This document shows, piece by piece, positions 42,680-51,748 of a DNA stretch of 64,000 bases; position 1 is the first letter of the stretch; each line of letters begins with the position of its first letter. Source of the stretch: Acidocella sp. 20-57-95 (lineage in GTDB: Bacteria; Pseudomonadota; Alphaproteobacteria; Acetobacterales; Acetobacteraceae); the NCBI GenBank assembly GCA_002255575.1, contig NCAT01000009.1:1-64000 (forward strand), written 5' to 3'. A model generated the notes under the pieces. It was not told the DNA's origin and made no database searches. It was given only the letters and a program-made list of their open reading frames with translations. A program made the position numbers and the translations under genes.

Positions 42680-43795
42680 TTAAAGTGGTTGAATGATTTG
42701 GTCTGAAGGAATGTCGATCGGCCGAATAATGGGCTTTTGTGGACGCATGCCACCTGCAGCACGCCATTGTTGCATCCGCCACACGTAAGCCAGTATTTCC
42801 GCGCAAGCCCGATAGAGGGGAACAGGAATTTGATCTCCAGGTTCGACGTATCTGTAAATGGCGCGCGCCAGAGGTGGTGCTTCGACGATTGGAATACCAT
42901 AAGCGGTGGCTCTACTACGAATCTCAGCCGCCAATAGGCCAACACCTTTCGCCAGCATAATTGGCGCCACGTCACTGCCTCTTCGATACCGTATGGCCAC
43001 TGAAAAATGCGATGGATTTGTCACGATCACAGAAGCTTCTGGTATCCGCTGCATTTGGCGGGTGCGCGCCATACGCCGCGCCATCGCCCGCTGCCGTTGC
43101 CGGACATGGGGGTTACCGACCGCCTCCTTCATTTCATCACGCAGCTCAGCATCTGACATGCGCAATCCTCGCCGGTGCAGCACATGCTGTAAGACCGCGT
43201 CGAAATTGGATAATATGGCGACCGAGATAACAATGGGCATAAGAATCGTGAAGCTGATCTTCAGCAAGAGGTTCACATTTGGCGCATGAACCCCAGCCAG
43301 AGCCACAATTTCACCAATATGCAGTGAAAGCATCAGGGCGCCGATCATGCCAACAAGACATATTTTCCCGATAGACTTTAAAATTTCTGTTACCGCCGCG
43401 AGAGAGAATAACTCGCCTGCACCATGAGACGGTAACAATTTAGTAAAATCCAATGTCAAATGCTTTGAGCTAAATATCCAACCACCAGACAAGATACTGA
43501 ACACCACCACTAAACTGATCATTAGAAATATAAGTGATTCGATAACACCACCCAATTCAACTTCCCAGATCCCCGCACCCCTTATATCGGCCGTGCCGGC
43601 ATGACGAAGTGAAGCCGCCAGTAAAGCTTCAATCTGCGTTCCAATATCTCCTGCGTTGTAAATAATGAGAAGCATTACAACCAAAAGCACCATCGCCTTG
43701 GGAAAATCCGCCGACCTGCGCACGTTGCCTTGCTCAGCTGCTTGCCGCAACCTCCGCTCAGAAGGGGCATGGCTCTTATCTTGACCTTCACCCAT
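42680..43795 (-). CDS. flhB: Flagellar export-gate protein FlhB
   Basis: A 371-residue protein with four membrane helices (within about residues 33-200) and a C-terminal cytoplasmic autoprocessing domain. SHAPSERRLRQAAEQGNVRRSADFPKA is the N-terminal signature. The cleavage motif is NPSH at residues 260-263 instead of the usual NPTH, in VTNPSHFSVAIRYRRG. APIMLAKGVGLLAAEIR and IYRYVEPGDQIPVPLYRACAEILAYV match the family. FlhB controls the switch from hook to filament export. It overlaps fliR by 8 bases and ends the left flagellar operon. Confidence 0.95.
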   Translation of the reverse strand: MGEGQDKSHAPSERRLRQAAEQGNVRRSADFPKAMVLLVVMLLIIYNAGDIGTQIEALLAASLRHAGTADIRGAGIWEVELGGVIESLIFLMISLVVVFSILSGGWIFSSKHLTLDFTKLLPSHGAGELFSLAAVTEILKSIGKICLVGMIGALMLSLHIGEIVALAGVHAPNVNLLLKISFTILMPIVISVAILSNFDAVLQHVLHRRGLRMSDAELRDEMKEAVGNPHVRQRQRAMARRMARTRQMQRIPEASVIVTNPSHFSVAIRYRRGSDVAPIMLAKGVGLLAAEIRSRATAYGIPIVEAPPLARAIYRYVEPGDQIPVPLYRACAEILAYVWRMQQWRAAGGMRPQKPIIRPIDIPSDQIIQPL

Positions 43796-44555
43796 GTAGT
43801 AGTACCGCGGAGATACACGCCATCGCCTGGTTCAAAAGAGATTGAATGCTGGCGTTGAAGTAGGCTAGTGATAAAGCAAATACCCATAGTCCCGTTAAAA
43901 TTAGAATTGGAAAACCAACTGTCAGTAAATTCAATTGTGGTGCGAACACTGTTGAAATAGCCACAATAATATTCATACAAAATGCTGACACCATCACCGG
44001 AAGTGCGATCCACACAGCGCTGGTGAATAATACGTCACTGAACGCTAAAATAGCCGAGAGAGACGTTGGCGATGTTATCCCGCCATGCAACTGAAAGCTA
44101 TTTACAAGGGCGGCGAATAACCAAATCGGGCCGCCCAGAATAACATAACCGATCAGGCCGCCCCAGAACATGAGGTCATAAAGGACTGGTGTCGCCGAGG
44201 TTGCTTCCCTAAACTGCAATTCGGCAAAGCCCAGTCCAATCGACAATCCGACAAGTTCACCAGCACAAGATACGGCGGCTACAACGATTTGTAGGACAAA
44301 ACCGAGAATTGCGCCAGTTAGAATTTGTATGACCCCTAGGATCATGATTGATCCTAAGTCATGCGGAACAGTCGGCAACATAGGTAGCCATAAAGCCAGA
44401 GCCATTGCATAAGACGTAATGATAGCCAGCTTAGTGATACGTGGAACAAAGGCTGAATTAAAGAGTGGTGCCGTTAAAAAAAGCCCGGTGAGCCGCATGA
44501 ACGGCCATAAAAAGCGACCCAGCCAATTCATGACATCATGTTCAGCTACGACCAT
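43788..44555 (-). CDS. fliR: Flagellar export-gate protein FliR
   Basis: A 255-residue membrane protein with about six hydrophobic segments. The family start region is FMRLTGLFLTAPLFNSAFVPRITKLAI, followed by GAILGFVLQIVVAAVSCAGELVGLSIGLGFAEL, and the C-terminal half has FPILILTGLWVFALSLAYFNASIQSLL. It forms the FliPQR export channel. The ATG at 44555 overlaps the fliQ-like gene by 10 bases; an ATG at 44534 is an alternative. It precedes flhB as expected. Confidence 0.94.
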   Translation of the reverse strand: MVVAEHDVMNWLGRFLWPFMRLTGLFLTAPLFNSAFVPRITKLAIITSYAMALALWLPMLPTVPHDLGSIMILGVIQILTGAILGFVLQIVVAAVSCAGELVGLSIGLGFAELQFREATSATPVLYDLMFWGGLIGYVILGGPIWLFAALVNSFQLHGGITSPTSLSAILAFSDVLFTSAVWIALPVMVSAFCMNIIVAISTVFAPQLNLLTVGFPILILTGLWVFALSLAYFNASIQSLLNQAMACISAVLLHG

Positions 44556-44821
44556 GATTGCCGAACGAGCAATGGTGCGCCTTGGATACAGCCCTCGGTG
44601 AATATTTCAAATCCTCCGAGAAGACCGACGCCGCCGATGATAGATACTGCAATCATTACAAGCAATTTTCCAATCAGACCAAGCGTAGGATCTTCGATTT
44701 TAAAAGTTGATTGGACCAAGGAAACCACAATGCCGACAATAAGCAGAATGGCGATGGTTGGGGCTATCAGTTTAAGACATTGCAGCAACGACAATTCAAT
44801 AATCTTGGCATAAATTGGCAT
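44546..44821 (-). CDS. fliQ: FliQ-like export-gate subunit (divergent copy, fliP-linked)
   Basis: A 91-residue protein with two membrane helices. The ATG at 44821, four bases after the fliP stop, gives the right length; the upstream part of the frame is fliP antisense shadow. IAPTIAILLIVGIVVSLVQ followed by KIEDPTLGLIGKLLVMIAV aligns with the FliQ pattern P-x-x-x-x-x-x-x-G-x-x-x-x-x-x-Q....I......K. It is more divergent from canonical FliQ than the second copy at 59816. Its place between fliP and fliR is the classical one. Which copy builds the gate is unknown. Confidence 0.85.
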   Translation of the reverse strand: MPIYAKIIELSLLQCLKLIAPTIAILLIVGIVVSLVQSTFKIEDPTLGLIGKLLVMIAVSIIGGVGLLGGFEIFTEGCIQGAPLLVRQSWS

Positions 44822-44825
44822 AAAT

Positions 44826-45584
44826 TTATGAACCAGCTGGAAGATTAAAGCTATTCGCAACTGACCCCAAGACCAGTACCCAACCATGTATTGATACAAA
44901 CATCAGAAGCTTCAATGGCAAGGAAATAAGGCTAGGCGAAACCATAATCATACCAAGTGACATGAGGACCGATGCGACCGCCAAATCAATGAGCACAAAA
45001 GGGATGTAAATCAAGAAGCTGATCTGGAATGCTGTTTCAAGCTCAGATGTTGCAAATGCTGGAACCAAAACTGCAAATGGTATATCTTGCGGCGTCTTAA
45101 AATGACCCCCACTGAGATTGATAAATAAATGCAGCGGGTCAATCCTGGTTTGAGCAAGCATAAAATTTTGGATCGGTAACTTCGCATGACTCACAGCAAC
45201 TGAAAAATTGATCTGACCGGATAGATATGGATTTAAAGCTTGGATTTGCTCTTGATCAATAACGCCGCGCATCACGAAAGCGGTTAAAGCAAGTGCGAGT
45301 GCCGCTAAGACCATATTCGGTGGTGTCGTTTGTAAGCCCAATGCTTGCCGTAAAACAGATAGCACAATAATAATGCGGGTAAAGCCTGTCATCAGGAGCA
45401 ATATACCTGGTAAAAATGCCAGGGTCGTCATCATGAGCAACGTCTGAATATTTATCGAATAATCTTGCCCTTCAGGCGTCGTAACGGCTTTAACAAATGT
45501 CAAACCATCAATTGGTTCGGCATTTGCAGCATGGCCATGAAAAGTAATACAGACAAACCAAATAAGGCAGAATAACCTAATCAT
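44826..45584 (-). CDS. fliP: Flagellar export-gate protein FliP
   Basis: A 252-residue membrane protein with an N-terminal signal peptide ending near HAANAEP. Core motifs are LLMMTTLAFLPGILLLMTGFTRIIIVLSVLRQALGLQTTPPN (helices 1-2), VLVPAFATSELETAFQISFLIYIPFVLIDLAVASVLMSLGM and VSPSLISLPLKLLMFV. They match the FliP family in order and spacing. FliP forms the export gate with FliQ and FliR. It overlaps fliO by ATGA. Confidence 0.96.
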   Translation of the reverse strand: MIRLFCLIWFVCITFHGHAANAEPIDGLTFVKAVTTPEGQDYSINIQTLLMMTTLAFLPGILLLMTGFTRIIIVLSVLRQALGLQTTPPNMVLAALALALTAFVMRGVIDQEQIQALNPYLSGQINFSVAVSHAKLPIQNFMLAQTRIDPLHLFINLSGGHFKTPQDIPFAVLVPAFATSELETAFQISFLIYIPFVLIDLAVASVLMSLGMIMVSPSLISLPLKLLMFVSIHGWVLVLGSVANSFNLPAGS

Positions 45585-45889
45585 TCTATCATATCCAAAG
45601 ATGAGGATTTTTGGTCAGTCAATTGTGAGATTGGCTGAATGCCGGATCGATTACGCGATACCAAGAATAATTGTCCGGCGACGCTAATAACGAGCAACTG
45701 CGCGTTCCAGCCAAACGACCGTGCCGCGATAATGTCGATGCTCAAATCATCTATTTTCTTCAAAATTTTCAAACGTCGATTCAGAAACCGGGCACCAATC
45801 GCCAAAATTGCTAAAATTAGGAGAATAAGACCGAGCGAAGACGCCAGCGTACTAACATCAATGAGTCCGCCACCCTGAAACTGGGTCAC
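45581..45889 (-). CDS. fliO: FliO-like flagellar assembly protein
   Basis: A 102-residue protein with one N-terminal membrane helix (about residues 14-36) and a short basic cytoplasmic tail. Its IIAARSFGWNAQLLVISVAGQLFLVSRNRSGIQPISQL segment matches the FliO beta-domain (R-x-x-x-R/G, L-x-V-x-V-g, LLG-like). FliO helps FliP assemble. The family is poorly conserved, so the call rests strongly on its place between fliL and fliP and on size. It has ATGA overlaps on both sides. Confidence 0.85.
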   Translation of the reverse strand: MTQFQGGGLIDVSTLASSLGLILLILAILAIGARFLNRRLKILKKIDDLSIDIIAARSFGWNAQLLVISVAGQLFLVSRNRSGIQPISQLTDQKSSSLDMIE

Positions 45890-46365
45890 TCTTGAAATAC
45901 CAGATTTGTTATATAAGCAGCCGTGAACGGCGCTTTAGTCTTGGCAGCTGATGTCTTTGCCAAAACTTGGTTTGCCATTACCAAACATTTTTGAACAAAG
46001 TCGTCTCGCACCTGTGGTTCCGCAAGACTATTGCTTGTTTCGGTCATCAAAAGACTTATGATGTTCGCTTTGATTATTGGTTGTACCTGCGAATACTGGG
46101 CGATCACACCAGGGTCATATGTCGAAAATTGTAGCCCTAACTGCACAAAGGCAGTTGGTGGTAACGCGGCCGCGGGTGGAAGGCTGACGGTGATATCTAA
46201 TATATCTGTAAAAAAAAGCGGCTTCGGCGTAGATTGAGCGGCTACCGCCGCTGGAGGATTTGGTCCACCGGATCGATGCAAAAAGATAAATGCACCTATT
46301 GCAAGCGCAGCGGTAACCACCAGCATAACGACGGCAATAATAAGAATTTTTACCCTACGGCTCAT
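45886..46365 (-). CDS. fliL: Flagellar basal body-associated protein FliL
   Basis: A 159-residue single-pass inner-membrane protein with an N-terminal helix at about residues 6-29 (ILIIAVVMLVVTAALAIGAFIF). A periplasmic domain follows with FVQLGLQFSTYDPGVIAQYSQVQPIIKANIISLL and the C-terminal VTNLVFQE-like end (AAYITNLVFQE). FliL surrounds the stator units and influences motor torque. It lies 25 bases after flgK and overlaps fliO by ATGA. Confidence 0.9.
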   Translation of the reverse strand: MSRRVKILIIAVVMLVVTAALAIGAFIFLHRSGGPNPPAAVAAQSTPKPLFFTDILDITVSLPPAAALPPTAFVQLGLQFSTYDPGVIAQYSQVQPIIKANIISLLMTETSNSLAEPQVRDDFVQKCLVMANQVLAKTSAAKTKAPFTAAYITNLVFQE

Positions 46366-46390
46366 GCGTATTGACCTTTAAATTTGAACC

Positions 46391-48328
46391 TTAAATGGCC
46401 TGTAAAAGGGATTCAAACATTGTATGTGCTGTTGAAATCACTTGGGCTGCAGCCTGATAAGCTTGTGAATAACCAGTTAGGATCACCGCCTGCTGGTCTA
46501 ATGATACACCCGCAATATTTTGTAAATTATTCGTCGCGGCTGTGACATTGGCAGATGCTGCTGATGATCGTTGTGTTGCCTGCTGCGCGTTACTAGCCAA
46601 CGAGGTGCCTAGCCCAATGATGGATTGCTGCAACGAGCCAGCCGTTGTTGTGCCCGGCGCAGTCCATAACGCTGCGAGGCGGCTTGCATTACTGCCACTA
46701 TTGCTGCCGCCTGGTGACAAGGTTAAGGCATCCCCGGCGGCGGCTCGCCCAGAGAGCGGCACTTGCCAAAACTGGCCAGACGCGGCACCTGCCGGATAGG
46801 CTACTGCCACCGCACCTTGTCCACCAACAAAGCTACCTGAGGCGATAACCGTTGCAGGATTATTTGTGCTTTCAATATTATAGTTATTTGCCGACGAAAA
46901 TGTTATTTGTAGGGTCTGACCATAATAGGTGGACGGGACGATTGCCGCATTAGACGACGGCGACGCCGTTACAATGTCACTACCTGCAACAATTGTGCCG
47001 GTGTTACTATTTATAATTGAACCATTTGGTTGTGAAGACCCCTGTGAGACCACATAGGGATCTGCCGATGCGATGGCATTTTGGTTGGTGCTGATCAACT
47101 GAATCGCTGATGCTGCATCAGGTGCCGGATTTACCGTGAATTGATCGCCAGAAGCTGGACTTCCTGAGACGGAAAGCGAAAGTCCGGCAAATGACAGGTT
47201 ACTACCACTAGGGGGATTATATATCTGTCCGCTCGCCTGATTAACCGCGCTCCACCCCGCGCTGGCGTTATACCTGAGAATAAAAGGGCCACCATCGGTG
47301 GGGAGTTGCCCTGCATTATTTAATTGCGCAGTCAGCGTCGCCGTACCTGCGTTCGAGGTCGCCGAAACAACAGTTGGCGTTGGCACTGAAAAAAGACTTG
47401 CTCCCGGCACACCGGTTCCGGTCAAGCCCTCGGCTTGAACTTGATTGACACTGGCGGCAACAATGACTGCATGGGCGTTTAGTGCCTGGATAGCCGCGCT
47501 ACCCGCTTTCCATGTTTGAGTATTTGCGCCGATATTACCATCCGACGGGCCAACATTGAGGCTCGCCCCAGCAACACCGGCGGTTATTTGTGGTTGGTTC
47601 GAAACGCTGTTGCCCGCTAAGGAAAGGGTCTGCGCGCCACCTTGATCAAGTAACACCGTTCCGCCACTTGCCACCAAGACTTGACCATTTCCCTGCGGAA
47701 TCACGTTGACGGCCAATTGGCTTGAGAGCGACTGTAATGCCGCTTGCTGCTGGTCAAGCAGCGCAGGATCGTTTGGCGTTTGACCAAGCCCCTGATTAAT
47801 TGCAGCAAGTTGAGATAAAAGATTATTTGCTGTACTTATGTTTTGTTGCAAGCCAGATGTTGCGCCTCCTATAATTCCATTTAAGGCTGTCGCTGCACTT
47901 CGGAAGGCGCCAACCGCCGTTTGTGCATCTGCCAGAAGTGTCTGTCGCTGCGCCGTGCTCGTAGGGTTGGCTGCTAATGTTCCGGCATCCAGAAAAAATT
48001 GATTCAGTGCCGATTGGACATCGCCATTATTCAGCAAGCTATTTGATATGGCTGTCGATGAGACCGAGTCTATACTCGCGGCGGCGGCATAACTATTCGC
48101 CGACCGCAGCACGCCGGCCGTATAACCGTCGGCTGCGCGCGTAATTTGCGGGGCTTGCACACCAGCCCCAGCCTGTCCCGTGGTATTTGATGTGGATAGA
48201 TTTACGGTCTCAACACTATAGCCTGGCGTTGTTTGATTTGCGAGATTGCCAGATACAACGCCAATACCAGCGCTATATCCGTCAAGGCCTGATAAAGCTG
48301 TATTCATCGCACCAGTTAAACCACTCAC
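46391..48328 (-). CDS. flgK: Flagellar hook-associated protein 1 (FlgK)
   Basis: A 645-residue secreted hook-filament junction protein. The N-terminal rod/hook motif is GLTGAMNTALSGLDGYSAGIGVVSGNLANQTTPGYSV, and VILTGYSQAYQAAAQVISTAHTMFESLLQ is the C-terminal helix. The large middle is Ser/Thr/Asn/Gln/Ala-rich, as in FlgK proteins exported by the flagellar apparatus. flgL does not follow, and fliL comes next instead. It lies 14 bases after flgJ. Confidence 0.94.
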   Translation of the reverse strand: MSGLTGAMNTALSGLDGYSAGIGVVSGNLANQTTPGYSVETVNLSTSNTTGQAGAGVQAPQITRAADGYTAGVLRSANSYAAAASIDSVSSTAISNSLLNNGDVQSALNQFFLDAGTLAANPTSTAQRQTLLADAQTAVGAFRSAATALNGIIGGATSGLQQNISTANNLLSQLAAINQGLGQTPNDPALLDQQQAALQSLSSQLAVNVIPQGNGQVLVASGGTVLLDQGGAQTLSLAGNSVSNQPQITAGVAGASLNVGPSDGNIGANTQTWKAGSAAIQALNAHAVIVAASVNQVQAEGLTGTGVPGASLFSVPTPTVVSATSNAGTATLTAQLNNAGQLPTDGGPFILRYNASAGWSAVNQASGQIYNPPSGSNLSFAGLSLSVSGSPASGDQFTVNPAPDAASAIQLISTNQNAIASADPYVVSQGSSQPNGSIINSNTGTIVAGSDIVTASPSSNAAIVPSTYYGQTLQITFSSANNYNIESTNNPATVIASGSFVGGQGAVAVAYPAGAASGQFWQVPLSGRAAAGDALTLSPGGSNSGSNASRLAALWTAPGTTTAGSLQQSIIGLGTSLASNAQQATQRSSAASANVTAATNNLQNIAGVSLDQQAVILTGYSQAYQAAAQVISTAHTMFESLLQAI

Positions 48329-48342
48329 GCGAAATCTCCTCG

Positions 48343-49155
48343 CTAATTAAGCGATTGCAGGATACGCCCCATGAGAGGCGAATGTGCGATGCTGATTATT
48401 TTTGCTGCATATTGACTATCTGTCGCGTAACCTGCGGCCTGTAACGCTTGCGCATATCCTTCAACACCAGACTGTCCCACCACGTTTCCGAAGACGGATT
48501 GAATATGGCTGACATAATCTGAGATACTCGCGGCAAGAGATGTATAATTTTTGAAGGCAGCCGATTGTGGTGTAATAACACCATCAATCATTTCCTGCGT
48601 GGCCCGGACGGTTCCGGCTTGGCCGACGGCCGCCTTTATTCCAAAGAGATTATTACCATTCGCAGCCGACCCCCAGCCTGTTTCAAGCGCCGCTTGAGCC
48701 AGCATGGCAACTGCCGGAACACCTAGCTTAGCCGATGCATCTTTCAAACTAGGCCAAATTGATTGTGCAAACTTGACGGCTTGTTCCGGCATCGACGCCT
48801 GTTGTGGGCGGTCACCTAAATTTGCCGGCGCCATTACGAGCGGCGGTGATATGGAACTTCCAGACATAAAATTACTCGACGGCGTAACTGGCGCTGGCGT
48901 GCCTAATTGCTTCACCGTCGCCTGACTCAAGGTCGCATCATATTTTGAAAAATCATTTTGAGCGATATTCCATAAGAATAAATTTTGAAATGCATCCGCC
49001 CCCGTACCCAGGGTTGCCGGTGCTAATCCACTCTTATTCATGTCTGCCAAAAGATTATACCAAAGCATCCCAAGCATTTGTTTGACAACGCCAACCGTTG
49101 AAGTTTGCCCGGGCATTGCCGCACGTGTTTGCGGAGATATGTGTGCTATCACCAT
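48343..49155 (-). CDS. flgJ: FlgJ-type rod-associated protein with C-terminal peptidoglycan hydrolase
   Basis: A 270-residue protein. The N-terminal part (about 1-85) is a rod-binding-like segment (WYNLLADMNKSGL.. DAFQNLFLWNIAQ). The C-terminal part from about residue 125 is a glucosaminidase/NlpC-unrelated GH73-like domain: FAQSIWPSLKDASAKLGVPAVAMLAQAALETGWGS followed by GNNLFGIKA. GH73 glutamates are present at the ALETGWG position. Many alphaproteobacterial FlgJ proteins lack this domain. It overlaps flgI by one base. Confidence 0.88.
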   Translation of the reverse strand: MVIAHISPQTRAAMPGQTSTVGVVKQMLGMLWYNLLADMNKSGLAPATLGTGADAFQNLFLWNIAQNDFSKYDATLSQATVKQLGTPAPVTPSSNFMSGSSISPPLVMAPANLGDRPQQASMPEQAVKFAQSIWPSLKDASAKLGVPAVAMLAQAALETGWGSAANGNNLFGIKAAVGQAGTVRATQEMIDGVITPQSAAFKNYTSLAASISDYVSHIQSVFGNVVGQSGVEGYAQALQAAGYATDSQYAAKIISIAHSPLMGRILQSLN

Positions 49156-50258
49156 CAGATCACCTTTACGACACCGTTGATGGCACCCGCCTGCTTTAAT
49201 GCTTCAACAATTGCCACTAAATCAGACGGAGACGCACCTACTGCGTTAAGCGCACGCGCAACATCTGCCAAAGTTGTCGCGCGCGGGAGATTTATCACAC
49301 TCGCTTTCCCTTGCTTTGCGCTGGAAACAGTATTCTGGACACCGACGGTGGTACCATTGCTGAGTGGCCCCGGCTGACTAGCGCTATTATAGGTTTGAAT
49401 GCTTACTGTAAGGTCACCATGAGATACGACCGCAGGGCCAAGCGTAACGCCGGCATTCATAACAATTGTACCGCTCTGCGCATCAACGATGATGGTGGGC
49501 GCTTGGTCAGCGGGGATGATCGGCAATGCCAATATCCCAGCAATGAACCTCACCGGACTTGTACCCGAATTTTGCAAATCCACCTCACCAGGTGATACCG
49601 CAGATGCAGTATCGGCGCCGTAAGCTGCATTTATGCAATCGGCAATCTGCTGTGCGGTCTGATAATCTGGCGAATTTAAGAGCAACTGGCTTGCACCACC
49701 AGCTTCAAAACTTGCCGGAATGGTATTTGAAATGATCGCACCACTTGGGAGAGACCCAACCGTGGGCACGTTGGTGCTCGACGTACTGCCGCCAGCGCTC
49801 ACAGCAAAGCCGCTTACCAACAACGGCCCTTGTGCCTGGGCATAAACCTGGCCATTGCCGCCATGCAGCGGCGTGGGCAACAGAACGCCCCCCGCTAAGG
49901 ACGTCGCATTACCCACCGCTGAAACGGTCACATCCAAATGCTGCCCCGCATGAGAAAAAGCTGGAATTTCTGCTGTGATCATCACAGACGCAACATTATT
50001 TGGCTGCATCGAATTTACATTGGGTAGCGATATGCCCATATTTCTGAGCAGATTTAAAATTGATTGCTGTGTATAGGGTACTTCGGTCGTTTGGTCGCCT
50101 GTTCCCGGCAGCCCCACAACCAACCCGTAGCCGTATAGCTGATTACTGGGCGCTCCTGCGACCGTAACGAGGGCACCAATCGTTGTAGCACTACTATACG
50201 CATAGCGGCCAAAGCCGAACGCTAGGCAAAGAGCTAAAATAACTACGTTGCGCATCAA
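49155..50258 (-). CDS. flgI: Flagellar P-ring protein FlgI
   Basis: A 367-residue periplasmic protein with an N-terminal signal peptide (MMRNVVILALCLAFGFG). Core text LYGYGLVVGLPGTGDQTTEVPYTQQSILNLLRNMGI and NVASVMITAEIPAFSHAGQHLDVTVSAVGNATSLAGGVLLPTPL is diagnostic. The C-terminus VARALNAVGASPSDLVAIVEALKQAGAI is the FlgI end. It forms the P ring around the rod in peptidoglycan. It overlaps flgH by ATGA and flgJ by one base. Confidence 0.97.
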   Translation of the reverse strand: MMRNVVILALCLAFGFGRYAYSSATTIGALVTVAGAPSNQLYGYGLVVGLPGTGDQTTEVPYTQQSILNLLRNMGISLPNVNSMQPNNVASVMITAEIPAFSHAGQHLDVTVSAVGNATSLAGGVLLPTPLHGGNGQVYAQAQGPLLVSGFAVSAGGSTSSTNVPTVGSLPSGAIISNTIPASFEAGGASQLLLNSPDYQTAQQIADCINAAYGADTASAVSPGEVDLQNSGTSPVRFIAGILALPIIPADQAPTIIVDAQSGTIVMNAGVTLGPAVVSHGDLTVSIQTYNSASQPGPLSNGTTVGVQNTVSSAKQGKASVINLPRATTLADVARALNAVGASPSDLVAIVEALKQAGAINGVVKVI

Positions 50259-50938
50259 AACGGCGATACTTTGCTTAGTATTTGTTGTAGCCAGGGTACT
50301 TTATGGGCCCCATTAATTGGCCCATCACCTACATATTGTACGTTCATGTCCGCAACGTTATTGGAACTAATGGTTGTGTTCGCCGCAATATCGTCTGGAC
50401 TGGCATAGCCGGTCACGACAAGGCTAATAACGTTTCCATTGATATTAACATTCGTTCGCCCAGAAAGAGCCAATATTCCATTCGGATCCACATCGGTAAT
50501 TACAGCCTCAACCTGGCCAGTGATATTATTGGCCGCCGTTGCGGTGCCGGCGCCGGTATATTCCTGGTCGCTTGTTGCGCCGACCGATGGCGAAAATGGC
50601 GATCCACGATAGCTGCCAAATTGCAGCGGTACGCCCATGAAACTGGTCATCGAGTCATTTAATGTGCCGGTGCGCTTTAGCGCTGCATTATCCGTATTCG
50701 CGGCTGCGGCGCTTGTGACAATGTCAATCGTTACCAGGTCTCCGGGATGCCAGTCACGGCGCGGCTCATAGAGTGAGCCCGATGTTGTGATCGGAAACAC
50801 CGAGCCATTTTCGGCGGTCTGATGCGGTACGACGGTTACTGGAAAGGCGGCCGGCTTGACGATCTCGGCCGGGCCGGGTGGCGCCGTGGTGCAGCCGACC
50901 AATAAAGTAATCAACACGCTTGGGGCAATCACTTTCAT
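50255..50938 (-). CDS. flgH: Flagellar L-ring lipoprotein FlgH
   Basis: A 227-residue lipoprotein. The signal peptide ends in LLVGC with Cys as the lipidation site near residue 17. LYEPRRDWHPGDLVTIDIVTSAAAANTDNAALKRTG and the C-terminal ILALSGRTNVNINGNVISLVVTGYASPDDIAANTTISSNNVADMNVQY match the FlgH family. It forms the L ring in the outer membrane. It is coupled to flgG and flgI by ATGA overlaps. Confidence 0.96.
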   Translation of the reverse strand: MKVIAPSVLITLLVGCTTAPPGPAEIVKPAAFPVTVVPHQTAENGSVFPITTSGSLYEPRRDWHPGDLVTIDIVTSAAAANTDNAALKRTGTLNDSMTSFMGVPLQFGSYRGSPFSPSVGATSDQEYTGAGTATAANNITGQVEAVITDVDPNGILALSGRTNVNINGNVISLVVTGYASPDDIAANTTISSNNVADMNVQYVGDGPINGAHKVPWLQQILSKVSPF

Positions 50939-51729
50939 GCGCCGGAGGCTGCCTGTGCCAAATAATTCATCTGATTATCAATAGCGGATGCCGCTTGCGT
51001 ACCAAGCTGATAGGCGCGCTCTGCAGAAATCATGCTCACCATCGCTTGCACCACATCAACATTTGAGGATTCAAGATAATTTTGATGTACTGATCCTATC
51101 CCGTTGCTTTGTGGCAGACCCGTGGTTGCGGCACCGCTCGATGTTGTGGCCGCAAATAAATTGCCGCCCAGCGGCTGTAAGCCTTGCGGATTTATGAAAT
51201 TTGCAAGTTGAATTTGGCCGACTTGGGTAGCTGATTGTGAGCCAGGTACCGTGACCGAGACAGTCCCATCCGTTCCAATTGTCACGCTGGTTGCGTTCGA
51301 CGGGATGGTAACATTTGGCAGTAATTGATAGCCACTTGAATTTACCATCTGGCCATTTTGGTTCACTTGAAATGACCCATCACGTGTGTAAGCGGTCTGG
51401 CCGTTGGGCTCTAATATTTGAAAATAGCCTTGGCCGTTAATAGCCATGTCCAGCGGGTTTCCGGTGTTTGTTAACGTGCCCTGTGTCAGCACATCCTTGA
51501 TCGAAGCCACCTTCACGCCCGTTCCTACTTCCATGCCTGACGGATAGATTGTTTGCCCGGTAGAATTTGCACCAGGTTGAATCCCATCTTGATATAGCAA
51601 TGTTTGAAACTCAGGCGTCTCCGACTTAAACCCGGTTGTATTCACGTTGGACAAATTATCCGCGATGGTGTCCATCATGGTCTGACTTGCTTCAAGACCA
51701 GTGGCGATCGTATCAAGCGCGTGATTCAT
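50935..51729 (-). CDS. flgG: Flagellar distal rod protein FlgG
   Basis: A 264-residue rod protein starting with NHALDTIATGLEASQTMMDTIADNLSNVNTTGFKSETPEFQTLLYQ, with the conserved D.IANNLANVNTtGFK region. GNPLDMAINGQGYFQI and the C-terminal ESSNVDVVQAMVSMISAERAYQLGTQAASAIDNQMNYLAQ are FlgG-like. It is exported without a signal peptide. Next to flgF and flgH, with an ATGA overlap to flgH. Confidence 0.96.
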   Translation of the reverse strand: MNHALDTIATGLEASQTMMDTIADNLSNVNTTGFKSETPEFQTLLYQDGIQPGANSTGQTIYPSGMEVGTGVKVASIKDVLTQGTLTNTGNPLDMAINGQGYFQILEPNGQTAYTRDGSFQVNQNGQMVNSSGYQLLPNVTIPSNATSVTIGTDGTVSVTVPGSQSATQVGQIQLANFINPQGLQPLGGNLFAATTSSGAATTGLPQSNGIGSVHQNYLESSNVDVVQAMVSMISAERAYQLGTQAASAIDNQMNYLAQAASGA

Positions 51730-51748
51730 TTTAGCAATGTCTCCCCAA

